Made by a program: the position numbers and the translations under genes
The notes under the pieces: model-generated
The model's database searches: none
Told to the model about the DNA's origin: nothing
The model's input: only the letters and a program-made list of their open reading frames with translations
Shown: in pieces, positions 53,022 through 64,000 of the stretch
Numbering within the stretch: the stretch's first letter is position 1
Layout: every line of letters begins with the position of its first letter
NCBI GenBank assembly: GCA_024663395.1
Contig: JANFAH010000016.1
Coordinates: forward strand, 744,001 to 808,000
DNA from: Pisolithus tinctorius
Taxonomy: Eukaryota; Basidiomycota; Agaricomycetes; Boletales; Pisolithaceae
Length of the DNA: 64,000 nucleotides
Direction: 5' to 3'

Positions 53022-54275
53022 ATGTCCTTCCTCAATGCGACGGTGGCAGCAGCCCACCACACCGCTGAGCAACTCTATGCCAACGTGGACATCTCGCAAC
53101 TAAACTGGTTGGAACAGCAATGGGCAGCCTGGTACCTCTGGATAGGCAACCCAACCATCGCGACTGGTCTCATGAGTTTCATACTTCACGAGGTGGGTAA
53201 TGTCACTACTTTTATTGGCGTATCTCGCGTTGAAAACCCGTCGTCGTGAAGCTCGTTTACTTTGGTCGTTGCGTACCGTGGATCATCATCGACGCCATTC
53301 CCTACTTCCAGAAGTGGAAGCTTCAGCCCGACAAGATACCTACGTCCGAGGAACAATGGGAATGTACCAAGGGTGTCCTCTTCTCTCACTTCACTATTGA
53401 ACTCCCCGCCGTAAGTATTGGGGTCTTGTTCCTCGTGGCAGTCTGTTGACTTTTTTTTCCTTCTCTTTCTTTTCTACAGATCTGGTTCTTCCACCCTGTA
53501 GCAGAAGCCATTGGTTTAGAGATGCACCAGGTTCCTTTCCCATCATGGAAGACTATGCTCCCCCAAGTCGCAATCTTCTTCGTCTTCGAAGATTTCTTCC
53601 ACTTCTGGGGTACGGCACTACTCCTCTACCATCCGCATATGTACTAGGTGGGGCTAATTGCCACTTCAGCTCATCAGGCTCTCCACACTGGCGTATTGTA
53701 CAAGCACATCCACAAGCTCCACCATAAGTACTCTGCCCCGTTCGGCCTTGCTGCCGAATATGCACACCCAGCGGAAACTTTTATCCTTGGTACAGGCACA
53801 CTCGCCGGACCATTGCTATGGTGTTTCTTCGTGGGCAACGTCCACATTATCACGGTGTACATCTGGATTACACTTCGCCTGTTTCAGGCTATTGACGCTC
53901 ACAGTGGTTATGGTGTGTAAAATTTTGCTACCATTGCCTTGTGATCACGTTACGGATACACTTTCCTCACCAGACTTCCCATGGTCCTTGCGGAATATCA
54001 TTCCATTTTGGTCCGGTGCAGAGCACCACGATTTCCACCACATGTCCTTCACGAACAACTACTCGACTTCCTTCCGTTGGTGCGACTACATCTTTGGCAC
54101 TGACAAAAAGTACCGTGAATATCGCGAACGTCTTGCCGCTTCCAAGGCTGCGTTGAAGAACAAGAGCAAGGCCGAACAGGATGCTGCTGAACGGAAACTC
54201 CTTGAGGAAGTGGAGGCTGAGGGCCACCGCGCTGAGGCTATTGCTCAGGGAAGCAAGACGCTCAAGGTACAGTAG
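53022..54275 (+). CDS. ERG25: C-4 methylsterol monooxygenase (ERG25)
   Basis: This ER-membrane di-iron enzyme of the fatty-acid-hydroxylase superfamily oxidises the C-4 methyl groups of sterol intermediates in ergosterol synthesis. Five exons, 53022-53192, 53252-53410, 53480-53609, 53670-53912 and 53974-54275, give 334 aa. The histidine boxes are present in order: HFTIELP near the first helix region, EDFFHFWAHQALH, HKLHHK and EHHDFHHM. A helix-rich core and a charged C-terminal tail ([16 protein letters not shown]) follow. The start at 53,022 gives a luminal leader [11 protein letters not shown] with an N-glycosylation-like NAT. The frame is intact. Neighbouring genes are not sterol genes, apart from the DAP1-like gene 4.8 kb downstream. 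Confidence 0.93.
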
Positions 54276-54450
54276 GGTAGACGAAGATACAACGTCATAT
54301 ATGGGCACCTTTAATGCAGCTGTACAGTGCTGTCGATATCCATCCACGCTACATTATTTACTTCGCACAGAATAAAACAATCCGTCTTGGATTTTCACTG
54401 AACGATGTTTTAGTTTACTATATACGTCATCCGATACTGCCAACTTGCTA

Positions 54451-55589
54451 ATGAACGAAGACACGACCCACCCTGTCTCTCTAAGGTCGGTACTGCCTGT
54501 GGAGACGCTGGATCTCATATTTGAGTGTCTTTCTCGCGATGAACTACTCGGTGCTCTCAGAACCAATAGCCTGTTCCACCGGGTGGGAGCTCGTGTGCTG
54601 TATCGATCACTGGTCGACCTGCAACCCGTTCAGGCTGTTCGCCTCGCCAGGACCATCGCCCACAACAACCTTTATGCGTCGTATGTACGAATCGTTGGAT
54701 TCGACTGGGGAAGGTGTATTGTCACCGCCAACTTCCTCCGCCTCCTGAACCGCGCTCTCCGGCAGCTCAGGTTCATCCTGAAACTCTCTCTCGAGTTCTC
54801 AACCACTGACAGTACAAGCCATACTGCATCTGTCTTGAATGGATGTACGTTCTCCCTGAAGAGCTTCTCAACCTCGATACGTTGCAGCTCCACGCTCGTG
54901 CGCTTCCTCGAGACTCAGAATAATATCACCGACCTTTGTCTGCGGGGTATAAACGCCATCGATGCAGCTCCGCTCTCCCCTGCGGCGCTTCCTCACCTTT
55001 CCCACTTCCGTACGGTCCTGTCATGGCCCACACTTACTGCTAATTTTATTTGCAATCGACCGGTCGAGAGTGTCTCGATGTCGGTGTACCCACACGAGAT
55101 GTGCTCAGCGCTGAATGTCCTCCTTTTATCATCAAAGCCTATCAGAAGGTTGACTATAATGTCATTCGACACTGCAGAGCCTGTATCGCTCCTCCGTGAA
55201 ATCGCTTTCCGGCTACCAGGACTAGAAGCTCTCCATCTCGTTGTCCTGCCAACTCATTTATATACACACGTACGTCTTCTTCCCCAACTTAGTATACCCC
55301 TCCTACATCCGACCTCCGTTGTATCCAGGATATGCTACTTGGGATGGGATCCTCGCTATCCCCGTTCAAGTGTCTCAAGTATCTCACTTTCATGGCCCCA
55401 GGTACTGGAGCTTCCGTAGATGACGAAGGTATGGTGGCTATGACGTGGCACGAGGCATGCCCAACCTTGAAGACGATAATCTTACCAAGGGGCATGGTAT
55501 GGGCGTTGACGAACGGGAAGTGGTTGTGTTGGGATGACGATCCGTCTGTTCCCCCGTACCAAGATGTGACGAACGAACTTTGCAGTTAA
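54451..55589 (+). CDS. F-box/LRR-type protein
   Basis: Two exons, 54451-55269 and 55329-55589, give 359 aa. The N-terminal F-box reads SLRSVLPVETLDLIFECL, then LLGALRTNSLFHRVGARVLY. The rest contains leucine-rich segments (LRLLNRALRQLRFILKLSL, PGLEALHLVVLP, CLKYLTFMAPG). By family it would be a Skp1-binding substrate adaptor. It lacks the MDEL coiled-coil start and intron position of the F1-F6 family, so it is a separate lineage. The ATG at 54,451 lies 176 nt after the ERG25 stop. No break was seen. Confidence 0.8.
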
Positions 55590-57120
55590 ACATGGACTAG
55601 CTGTGCCGATTTGCGATTTGGAATCTCCAGTGCCCTACTTGAAGGGTGTACAATGTTAATATCAGTCACATGTTTTGTCCGACTGTTTTTCGATCTTGCT
55701 TTAGTCGCTGCTTTTCACCTTGTTCACATTGTTCCCACTGGATCCTCTTGCACAATGTCAGGCTGAACTAGTTCCTGCTGAAAATGTTCATGGCGCTCCT
55801 GCACGCTCTCCTCGAAGGAAAGGAAGTAGTTGACTCAGCCAACTTCAGCGTCCCCAACACTTGGAGCAATCCTCACTCGCCTCCCCGTTGTCGAGGCCGA
55901 GATGCTAGTCGGGATCGAGGCTTGGCTGTGGCAAGTTTTACCAGTATGGCGCGCATCGCTTGCCCTTCCTGTCGCTACGAGTCTGGGAGTGGTATGTGCT
56001 ATACATCCCAAGTTTTCACTGACACTCCTCCGTGTCGACTGCTTCACACAGATGGACTGAATATTCATCGCAATCGTGATTTTTCCTAGCAGTGCCAAGC
56101 CTTGACGCCTCCCCAACTCTACTTCTCGTTTCCAAATGCCCAGGTGAAAGTGTGTGGAGTATTACTTACCTGAAGAAGAATCACGGCTATCACTATCCCT
56201 CTCAGCAGCTGCCAGTCGTTCCACAACCGCGACGGACAAGTACTCATCTATCGTCGTGGTGGAACGATCGTCCAAAAGTTAAGATTTTGAATAGCATGAA
56301 TTCGTGTCGCAGAATTCTTGCAGTTCAAAATATCTTCCCACTGGATTTTTTCGTGCAACGTCAAGCTGGATTTCTACTGAAAACATGCATGACACACAAG
56401 ATTGCTTGCACTTGCGCGACAAATTAGCGTTGGTGACGAATTTACCTATTCCTTGGGGACCGTCACGTCACGGCTGCCCGACTGCAAGTCCGCATGAACG
56501 CTTTCGAGTCATTTGGTCACGATTGCGTGAAGCATGAGTTGTGCTTGTAGTCAACGAACACCGCGTTCCTACGAGTATTTTGTGGGATCCGTGCAACGCG
56601 CCATTTTCAGCCGCCTGTTGGTCGTTTCGGTTTGACGACGCTGCAAACGCAAAGAAACAAAGAATCGTTGCCTTGCAAAGTTCGTCGAAATGCGGAACTC
56701 GACACACCAATATCTTTCCCCTCGCAAAACATGCAGGGCAGCTAATAGGAGGTTAGCATACACGGCCGATACATAGAGTGTACGGTTGTGCCGCCGGTAT
56801 CTGGGAGAAAGGAGTCAATTCAGCCACTAGTGGCCCAGATGCACAAGTGGCGTTATAACTTGACCACCCACTGCCATAAGGTGCTCTCTTCGGAACTTCA
56901 GCCCCTCAGAAACCTGTAAAAGGGCATGATAATGGTTGGCACTTACACCAAACTGGCTCGTGTACGGAGGCCTCTCAAAGCGCAGGGAATGGCACGTGTA
57001 CTATAAGGCACGGTGTGTACAGGATTAACAGAGGAACTACAAGTGTAACGTGTGCATGAGTGCGGATTGACGTGTTGAAGAGAGAAAAAAAGCCACACAA
57101 AATATACAATAAAGCTGGGC
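55590..57120. other. No clear gene
   Basis: A stretch around 55,860-56,000 reads GAILTRLPVVEAEMLVGIEA then LWQVLPVWRASLALPVATSLG in one frame. It looks like a membrane-protein fragment, but it has no start, no partner exons and no family I can name. The remainder shows only short frames. Confidence 0.4.
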
Positions 57121-58913
57121 TCAATGGGCGCGATGGCGACCTCTCTCCCGACTGCTCTTAGTCTCCACTCTGACATACTCATTCTCGTTAGGATGATCAT
57201 CTGAATCCTTCTTCACGGAAACAAATACTTCTCCGTAAATCTGCAGTGCGACGGCCCGTGAGTGAGCCTTGCTGCGCGGAACGGATGGGTCTCCCAATAC
57301 GCGGTCACACGTCTCACGCAGGACCGACTCGATCTCGAGCTTGGTCCCCTATGACCAAACCACCGTAAGAACTATTGTAGGGAATAGCGATTTAATCTTA
57401 CCTTGAATAGTGCCTGTAGGCCCTTCTCGGCAGCCTGTTCCTCTAGGCGTTTCTTCTCTTCGGGTGACATGTTTCCTGCCTTCTCCGCTGCTTGAATCTG
57501 ATCGAATACGCTCTTCAACTCTATAGCCGACCGAAGAGTCGACACACTGTACTGTATTTAGAACCCTATCTCCCGGGCAAGAAACATAAATTCACGTTTC
57601 ACTGAAGACGTGGTATTTGCCCTGAACGTTGTGTAACCACCCACCCATACCGAACAGTGTCTGGTTCGAGGCCAGGTAATATTTCGCTTTGGACAGGTAG
57701 ACGAATCCTACGGCATGCAGCAGTTCAACGCCGTACGACTCTTTCTTGAGTTCGCTGAGCAAAACAACCTCGTAAACAACGAAAGCAGAACTCATACGAA
57801 AGGACATACTCAGCCTCCATCTGACATAGCTGACGCCAACTGTTGACGACGTTGTTATCGTCGGGACCCGTCGCAGACTCGGTGAAAATCGCAAGCTTGC
57901 GTTCCAGGTTCTCCACGCTTTATATTTTGAATTGAATCAAAGGCAAACTCGAGGGAGGAGTTGCATGTGCTCACAGTTTCCCCACCCGCTCAGCACGGGC
58001 CGCAGCTTTCTAATAAGGTTTTGGGTTGTTAATGCAATGGTAGCTAGAGTTGAGAATTACCTCGGCATCGGCTTTCCTCTCCTTTTCTTCCCGACGCGCC
58101 TTCTCTTCGTCTGAGATTATTTCTTTACCTTTTGCGTCGCGCTTTACTTCCTTTCCTTCCGCCTCTTCAGCTTCCTCGGCCTCCTGCAAAGCAGTCTTCA
58201 TGTCCCGGGCGAGGCTAATGTGGCCGATGATCGGGACGAAGCGTTCCCCCCCAAATATTGCACTGAATACTTCCTCTGGATCGACGAATCCGCCTTCGGG
58301 TTGGCTTTCTTTTGGTCCAAATTCGTTGTATTTCTTGCGTAAGATGGGGTCTGAGAGGGTTTGGTAGGCTATTGCGATTTCCTTGAAGCGTTCCTCTGCA
58401 TTCGGATCATCTGGGTTCTTGTCCGGATGGTGCTTGATGGCCAATCGCCCTAAAGTGCGTAGTACACAGCACATCAGAAGAGGTCCATAAACACCAGCTG
58501 GTAATGGCAGACGGATTGCGAGGAAGATGAAACTTACTATATGACTTCTTAATATCCTCTGTGGATGCATCCACAGGTACGCCCAGTAGGTCGTAGTAAC
58601 CGGTTTCTAGCGGCTTCTCTTGTGTGCCAATCTTGCGTCCTTTCTTATTAGTAGCGGAGCTTTGCCCGCTCGGCCCATTCGACGAGCCAGCAGTGGGAGA
58701 TGAAGTAACGGATAGACCCGCTGGTAGTTGTATAGGATAGAAGGCATGCTGATACACTGTCTGACACCTGCAACACCGGATACGAATCAAAGTTCCCTGT
58801 GACGGTATCGGAGAGGGTACGGGGAATTCAAGCGGAATATCGCAGCTTCCACACTGCGAGCGCAGATGGGGGATATATGGCCTCGACTGCGCGATGGGGT
58901 ATGCACTACTCAT
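57121..58913 (-). CDS. DnaJ protein with DnaJ-X domain (Caj1/Djp1 type)
   Basis: This is a J-domain co-chaperone that stimulates Hsp70. Yeast relatives act at membranes and in peroxisomal import. Seven exons, 58913-58538, 58449-58061, 58009-57975, 57917-57810, 57754-57596, 57546-57402 and 57348-57121, give 479 aa. After an unusual N-terminal extension of about 85 residues with CxxC pairs ([18 protein letters not shown]) comes the J domain, [14 protein letters not shown], with its HPD motif in [11 protein letters not shown]. The DnaJ-X part follows with [29 protein letters not shown] and [15 protein letters not shown]. The cysteine pairs before the J domain suggest a small zinc site, which is not usual for this class. 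The frame is clean. Divergent from the DAP1-like gene. Confidence 0.9.
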
Positions 58914-59043
58914 CGTCGTCGCTGTCGTCGTTGTTGCCAGTACTCCAGCGAACTACATAGGGTATACAAGAGATCACGTGAGCACCATCACATAGCCAGG
59001 GCGTCTTCTTCCGTTCACTGCTCGAACGTTCACCACCAGCCAA
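58914..59043. promoter_or_regulatory. Divergent promoter between DnaJ-X and DAP1-like genes
   Basis: The two ATGs are 130 nt apart on opposite strands. The interval holds a GATCACGTGAGC stretch with a CACGTG E-box, a likely factor site, at about 58,972-58,980. Confidence 0.45.
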
Positions 59044-59772
59044 ATGGGACCGTCTCTGGACTTTGGGACGCCAATCAACACGGCCTTACTTGTTTACATT
59101 CTGTACTCGGTACAGAAAATCATATTCCCACCATTACCCGACCTAGCACCCAAGTCAGTCCCAACGGAATTCAAGGACGGATACTCATGGATGCCCAAGT
59201 CGCATCCTCCGACGCTCTTGTACCAGACTTACACACCCAAGTCACTTGCGAAGTATGACGGAAAAGACGGCGGTCGGATTTTACTGGCCATTAACGGTAT
59301 GGTGTTCGATGTCACGGCCGGACGGAGTTTCTACGGACCGGGTGAGGCGTAGCGCCATTGAGGTTTTTGCGTTCTCAACGAAAAGCCAGACGGAATGTAT
59401 GGCAACTTTGCAGGGAGAGATGCTTCTCGTGGGATGGCGAAGCAGTCTTTCGCTTTGGGTACGAGTCTCACCGAACCACCGACTAATAGACGCGCGCGTT
59501 CATACAGATTACACCAGAAATGCTGACTCCGATAGACCAGCCACTAGACAAGCTAGAAGACCTCGACCAAGAAGAAATGTAAGCCGGGAAGTTCACTCTC
59601 AGCTCACAATCTCACCCTGTTGTCTCCCGATGTAGCGAGAATATGAGAGGCGCGTAACGAGCTTCCGTTCGAGCTCAATGTTCTATCGTCTGACTCCCAC
59701 CTAGGCTGGATCGAACACTTTTCGAACAAGTACGTGATTTGCGGAAGGCTCGTAGAGAACGATGCTGCATAA
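59044..59772 (+). CDS. DAP1: DAP1/PGRMC-like cytochrome b5-fold haem protein
   Basis: This membrane-associated haem-binding protein supports P450 enzymes such as Erg11 in sterol synthesis. Five exons, 59044-59341, 59390-59458, 59518-59578, 59637-59650 and 59705-59772, give 169 aa. An N-terminal membrane segment (TALLVYILYSV) precedes the b5-like domain: YTPKSLAKYDG, ILLAINGMVFDVTAG, SFYGPDGMYGNFAGRDASRG, ALEMLTP and, at the end, IEHFSNKYVI. Exon 4 is only 14 nt. The last intron starts GCGCGT, so it would be a GC..AG intron; a GT site two bases later breaks the reading frame. Acceptors of introns 1 and 2 were chosen to restore YGPDGMYG and ALEMLTP. Confidence 0.85.
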
Positions 59773-59914
59773 GTATGGTTCTGGAGGGTAATATTACTGT
59801 CCGCGTGTCCGTCCTCTGGATGTCCTTGTGTATTAGTTGTACGCCCTTCATTACATAGCACGAGATTGTTTGTACTTGACATGATCATCACCGTCCCTGC
59901 AAAAACACCCTTCG

Positions 59915-60984
59915 ATGGACCCAGACGCCCACTTGAACTTTTTCGGTCGGCTGGCACAAGAGAATAGCAATACATTTGAGGATCTTCTCCGCAACGCACC
60001 CCGCGACGACGACGACGACGGCAATCCTCCTCAGCCACGAGATGCGCCGCTCTATGTCGAAGAAGAACCGGAAACACCACTCCAGCAACTCATCCGACGC
60101 TGGATGAACGAACGCCATTCACCCGACATCCTCCCCACCGAAGAGGACCTGCTCTCAAGGTTACTAGACCACATCCGAAGTCAGGTAGGAGCGAGGCGCA
60201 TATTTCAATATGTATGACTGTTGGAATCGATTCCTAGACCGATCATGTCTGTTCAATGCGACGGTGGTCGTAGTCTGAGACTGTGCAATTACTTCGCTCC
60301 GATCCATCGTCGTCAGAAGAGGAGCATTTCAGGATCATGCTCGTACAGACAGAGGTCGAACGAGTCAAGTTCATCGTCAGGTCTTATCTTCGCACCAGAT
60401 TGTTCAAGGCGCGTCCCTTTTTCCTCGGTTTCTGTCGTCGTCGCTGCTTACTTCTCCCACCGATATGTAGATAGAGAAACATGCTCGATATATAATGACG
60501 AACCCTGAGGTGCAACAACGATTGTCGCAGAGCGAAGTAGATCATGCAAGAAGGTATTCCATCCTCACGTGAATCCGTGTTTTTCTGTCGTTACATGGAT
60601 ATGGGACAGGTTTGCGAGGTTAACGGACCAACATTTCTACAACACTGTCCTCCAAAGTTTGCCAGAGAGTCAGCAGACATTAGACGATCGAATTCTCTTT
60701 GTTCCGTCTATGAGTAGGAGGCCACTTCTATCTGGGTGACTGTTCGATTGACTTCCATCAGTCACGGAACCAGACAAGACCAGAGCGGTCTTCGTGCGTG
60801 CCCGCCAGAATTGTCCCCCTGTACGATTACCAGAGTAAGCGCATCCTATTCTCATGACACGCACCTTTCTAAGTCTGTGATTCGCAGCGGAACTGCATTA
60901 GAGATGCAAAAGGGTCACATCTCTCTCACTCCTTATTGGGTCGTAGAACAGCTTGTTGCAAGGGGAGAAGTCGAACTCGTGTAA
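59915..60984 (+). CDS. SLD5: GINS complex subunit SLD5
   Basis: Sld5 is part of the GINS tetramer, which together with Cdc45 and MCM forms the replicative helicase. Six exons, 59915-60184, 60274-60408, 60471-60553, 60610-60713, 60762-60834 and 60888-60984, give 253 aa. Signatures: ETPLQQLIRRWMNERHSPDI, TEEDLLSRLLDHI, HFRIMLVQTEVERVKFIVRS and YLRTRLFK, then LTDQHFYNTVLQSLP, and the C-terminal B-domain LTPYWVVEQLVARGEVELV. Exon 2 was ended at a GCGCGT donor (60,409) because this gives LFKIEKHARYI as expected for the family. Using GTCCCT four bases on and a later acceptor gives LFKAQKHARYI and also stays open. Stop 128 nt from the convergent NC2-alpha gene. Confidence 0.9.
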
Positions 60985-61111
60985 TCCACCGTCGTCGTAC
61001 GTTGTAGTCCTGATTATTAATTTCGCAAAACAAAACTGTACAGTAGCCAACGAGGGGCTCCGAAATATGTGCTACACACCTCCAACGTCCTATATCACTC
61101 ATCTAGGAACG

Positions 61112-62077
61112 TTAAGAAGTATCATCATCTTCCTGCCAATCATCGTCATGATGCCCTCGATAATGTCGGCTTGATTTCCCACCTTCACCTTCCCCGTCTT
61201 CTTCCATGGCAACATCACCTTCCGCGTCCGACTTACTGCCTCCGGGATTAGCACTACTCTCAGTGGCATCCACGGGTTTCCTCTTCCTCCGCCTCTTAGG
61301 CTCACTCAATGATGCACCTCCTTGTGCAGCAGCACCGTTTTTCTTCGCTTTCCCACCTCGTTTTCTCTTTTGCCCCTCTCCGCCACCCTCCGCGTCGAGA
61401 TCGATCGTACCCCCGGCGGAAGGATCAGGAACGGACTCGACTATCTCCTTGAGGAAATCAAACATCTCTGTTGTTTCCACGGCATGTTTTCTGCCCGGAG
61501 GATCGAATAGTCCATAGTGTTAGTTACATCCACCGGAACGGAGAGGGGGGAACGTACAGGTGATATGCTTCGACCTTCTTCGCACCGCGATGGACGGTAA
61601 CATTGCACGCTTCCTCAACTATCATTGACAAGAAAAGCTCCAGCGCTTTAGCTATCCACGCCGAGTTGCCCGCGTCCAATCGTTAGACAGATCCGGCCGC
61701 CAAGGAGTCAGACAGTCACGGGGTGTCCAGGAAATACCACCGAAAAAAAGGAGAAGTAGAACATGATAAGCATTCATCTTCAGAGCCTCGCGAATACACG
61801 GAAGTTGAACCAAGGGCATACATACATATCACGATAGGCGTCGCCTGCGCAACTTTACCCACTTCCTCGTCCTTCTGCATGATCTTCTTTATCCTCGCCT
61901 ATATACCGCGTTCCGTGTTTGATTCGCCACGAGCCAGGGGTAGAACATGTGTGCATGTGTACATATGAAGGCGTTCAAATTGGTCATCTTTTTGTCTGAG
62001 GTGCCGTTCGTGGCGATCAGCAGCCGGAAGAAAAATCTCACCACAGGAAATTTCGTTTGCTTGTTCTTAGTCTTCAT
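61112..62077 (-). CDS. BUR6: NC2-alpha (DRAP1/BUR6) histone-fold transcription regulator
   Basis: NC2-alpha pairs with NC2-beta and binds TBP on DNA, mostly repressing TATA-driven transcription. Four exons, 62077-62042, 61898-61826, 61651-61558 and 61490-61112, give 193 aa. The histone fold reads TKFPVARIKKIMQKDEEVGK, VAQATPIVISKALELFL, MIVEEACNVTVHRGAKKVEA and YHLKHAVETTEMFDFL. The C-terminus is long, basic then acidic (KRKRGGKAKKNG, then EEDGEGEGG and HHDDDWQEDDD). The acceptor of exon 3 was set at GATAG (61,652), which gives the family's IVISKALELF. The frame is clean. Convergent with SLD5. Confidence 0.92.
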
Positions 62078-62430
62078 AACTGTGTAATGTGAACTGGTAA
62101 CCTTGTTCAAATAATATGTTGAATGCTGAAACCAGGACGTAAAATGAGCGCGGCTGCCACTGGGGGCGGAGCCATCTCCGGGCAGCACTGATACTCTTTT
62201 TAAGTCCTTTTGGGCCAGCAACATCATGGATCACGTGATGAATAAGCTCGATTGGGTAATCACCTAGTGTGGGGTATCAATCGCAAAAACAAAATATTGT
62301 ACCACGACAAAATTCAAGGAATGGTAAAGTAGTAGTGTGTGCACTAAGGAACGGCCGGGTAAATTACACGAACAAACCTCGGGCAGAGGTGTAAGGGGAG
62401 ACCAAGAAATGCTGCCGAAATTCAAATTCA

Positions 62431-63579
62431 CTAGACATTGGGTGACCCTTTTCTCTCACTGAACAGCCAGTTAGTCACAGGCGCAGCTAATAATTCAATT
62501 GAACACGCGACGTACCTGCTTGTCCCCCCAAGAATCACCTCCAACTTGTGCCGAAAATCAAGCATTTTCTTTTCCAGCTCCTCATTGTGCGTTTCGTGAG
62601 CATGGTCCAGCTTGAATGCCTGGCAATCCCGCAGGAAATGATCCAACTCCCGGACGCGGATGTTAGATAATTCGGGCTCGCCAGAACCTCTTGCCCGAGC
62701 AAGGTATGATGCAACGAGCGTCGATAGACCACCTGTGATGTGTACGATCGATTAAGCCCCTTTATGCAAGTGCAGAGATGGGGTCCACCCGACCTAGTAT
62801 CGAAGTGGAAATTTGGGCCTAGACAATGCACGTATCAGGGGGGGGACTCGTCGCGTTCGTTTGATAAGTGGAAGACTTGCCTGTCTACCAGTCTGAAGTG
62901 CAGCGGCTATGCCAGTGGTCAGAGCACCCAGGAGCACTTGGAGGCCAATGGCTATGTTAAGAGCGTAGCCCGTCATGATAGCTAAAGAACCCCCATGTTA
63001 TTTGCTGGACGAAGGTCTGCACAGCCGTTTACTAACCTCTGTTGTAGGATTTCTTCTTCTCTTCCTCAGCAGCGTCGATCGTTGGTTGGATCCTTTCTCC
63101 ATAAGTTTTCTGACGCTACATAACATAAGCGGCTCTTTACGATCAACTGACACTTGCGCACCTACCGTCTTGTCAACTGGGACAATCCAGTCAATTTCGG
63201 ACGCATTCGTTGCGGGACGCAGAATCGTGGTAGCGCGTCGGGCCATCCGTGGATGCCCGTCTCTGCTACGGGCAGGAGGCGGTGTTGTCCCTGTAGGGGG
63301 CTCGAAAGGATTAGGCTGATCCTGGTCACGCGCTCCTTGGGCATGGCCCTCGGCAGATTCAAGAAGATTCTTGTCTGATTCGCCACCGCCATTGTGCCCG
63401 ACCTGCGATGGATAGGGTGTACTGGCTTCGACCTGCTCGTGGAACCGAGATTCAGTCCTAGCCGCAGTAGTGGCTTCCTGTTCAGCCTCGTGCGCCACTG
63501 GGTCCTGCGATCCTCCAGGACCACTAGCTGGATTCCCCGACTCCGGGGGAGGAGGCGGCCGCTGAGGGGGAAGAGACAT
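62431..63579 (-). CDS. Fungal SLATT-domain two-TM protein
   Basis: This contains a SMODS- and SLOG-associating 2TM (SLATT) domain, a class proposed from comparative genomics to form membrane pores in conflict or self-recognition systems. Exons are 63579-63166, 63115-63037, 62981-62889 and 62732-62516, about 268 aa, plus a short tail whose end is uncertain. Reading through the last donor gives a stop at 62,431; splicing gives other short tails. The N-terminal 140 residues are Pro/Gly/Glu-rich and look disordered. Then come YGERIQPTIDAAEEEKKKS, TM1 ALNIAIGLQVLLGALTTGIAAAL and TM2 GGLSTLVASYLARARGSGEPE, followed by the amphipathic helix RELDHFLRDCQAFKLDH. No nucleotidyltransferase or SLOG partner lies next to it. 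Confidence 0.8.
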
Positions 63580-64000
63580 TCCAGGGAGCTACAGGGATCA
63601 CCAGAGGCATCTGATGGGAACTAGTACGTTTATAAACTTAATGACTTTCGGCTCTAAGGGCAATTTCAAAGCCACAGCTCTTTGGATTCTTTTGCTTCCG
63701 GCTATTCCGCCGGAAAGAACCTTAAGATATGCGGGAATTACACCAATTGGAAACGTTGACAGAAGAGTTGCCTGTGAATAGGGATGACTTCTTCGGTTCC
63801 CGTTGACGCTGGTGAGTACCACTGAGCCTCGTTTAGGCAGAACGGGCTTCCACCATGTGTTCGCGTGATGCCTTTCACCCCTCCATTCTCCGCTAGAGTG
63901 ATGCGAAACCGCAAGATGCAAGTGCCGAAGGCAACGATCATAAACGCACATTTTTCGAATCCCTCGTAGAGATGTGAATTCTTCTGAGGAGACAAAAACG
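63580..64000. other. No gene recognised
   Basis: This is the upstream region of the SLATT gene and the window end. A minus-strand frame (63,951-63,598) has no recognisable domain. Confidence 0.4.

Noticed and set aside
62862..62882. GCAAGT donor giving a GC-AG intron in the SLATT gene
   Set aside because: A normal GT donor (GTAGAC, 62,888) a few bases upstream gives the correct phase and the conserved GGLSTLVASYL. The GC donor does not keep the frame.

Overview
This window is a gene-dense stretch of a filamentous fungal genome, almost certainly a basidiomycete of the Agaricomycetes type. Genes are cut by many introns of about 40-65 nt with GT..AG ends. Exons can be as short as 6-30 nt. Gene families typical of mushroom-forming fungi are present: F-box-like arrays, a DUF6570 Helitron relic and a fungal SLATT gene. 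There are no bacterial-type operons. All gene models were assembled by hand by joining reading frames across splice sites, and exon lengths were checked for frame.

Layout. 1-2,560: the 3' end of a valyl-tRNA synthetase gene, then a complete MAGO gene with a 6-nt exon. 2,926-13,953: two tandem duplications on the minus strand, a pair of S9-family peptidases (671 and 670 aa) and a pair of 13-exon O-acetylhomoserine sulfhydrylases (both 431 aa). 15,030-15,690: a decayed Helitron piece. 15,919-40,280: an array of six F-box-like genes. The three on the left are on the minus strand and the three on the right on the plus strand. Four of them have an S9 peptidase copy, or its remains, in head-to-head orientation. 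In the middle of this mirrored array sits a conserved core: histone H4, a mitochondrial rRNA methyltransferase (MRM2-like), a TFIIIC subunit 6 gene and a CDC12-type septin. 40,281-49,690 is poor in recognisable genes: one disordered unknown protein, one unknown membrane protein and a possible MITE. 49,750-63,579 is ordinary housekeeping sequence: an AzgA purine permease, the ERG25 C-4 sterol methyl oxidase, an F-box/LRR protein, a DnaJ-X chaperone, a DAP1-like cytochrome b5-fold haem protein, the SLD5 GINS subunit, NC2-alpha and a SLATT-domain protein.

How it fits together. The housekeeping genes serve unrelated pathways: translation, exon-junction complex, chromatin, septins, replication, sterol synthesis and purine uptake. 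Two neighbours share a theme: ERG25 makes sterols, and DAP1 proteins support sterol-pathway P450 enzymes. The unusual part is the F-box/S9 array. A divergent F-box + S9 peptidase unit has been copied several times, partly as an inverted duplication, and most S9 copies then decayed.

Caution. Many otherwise conserved genes here carry isolated one-base insertions, including the septin. Some genes called broken may therefore reflect assembly errors rather than real decay. I saw no CRISPR array, no rRNA gene and no convincing tRNA gene.
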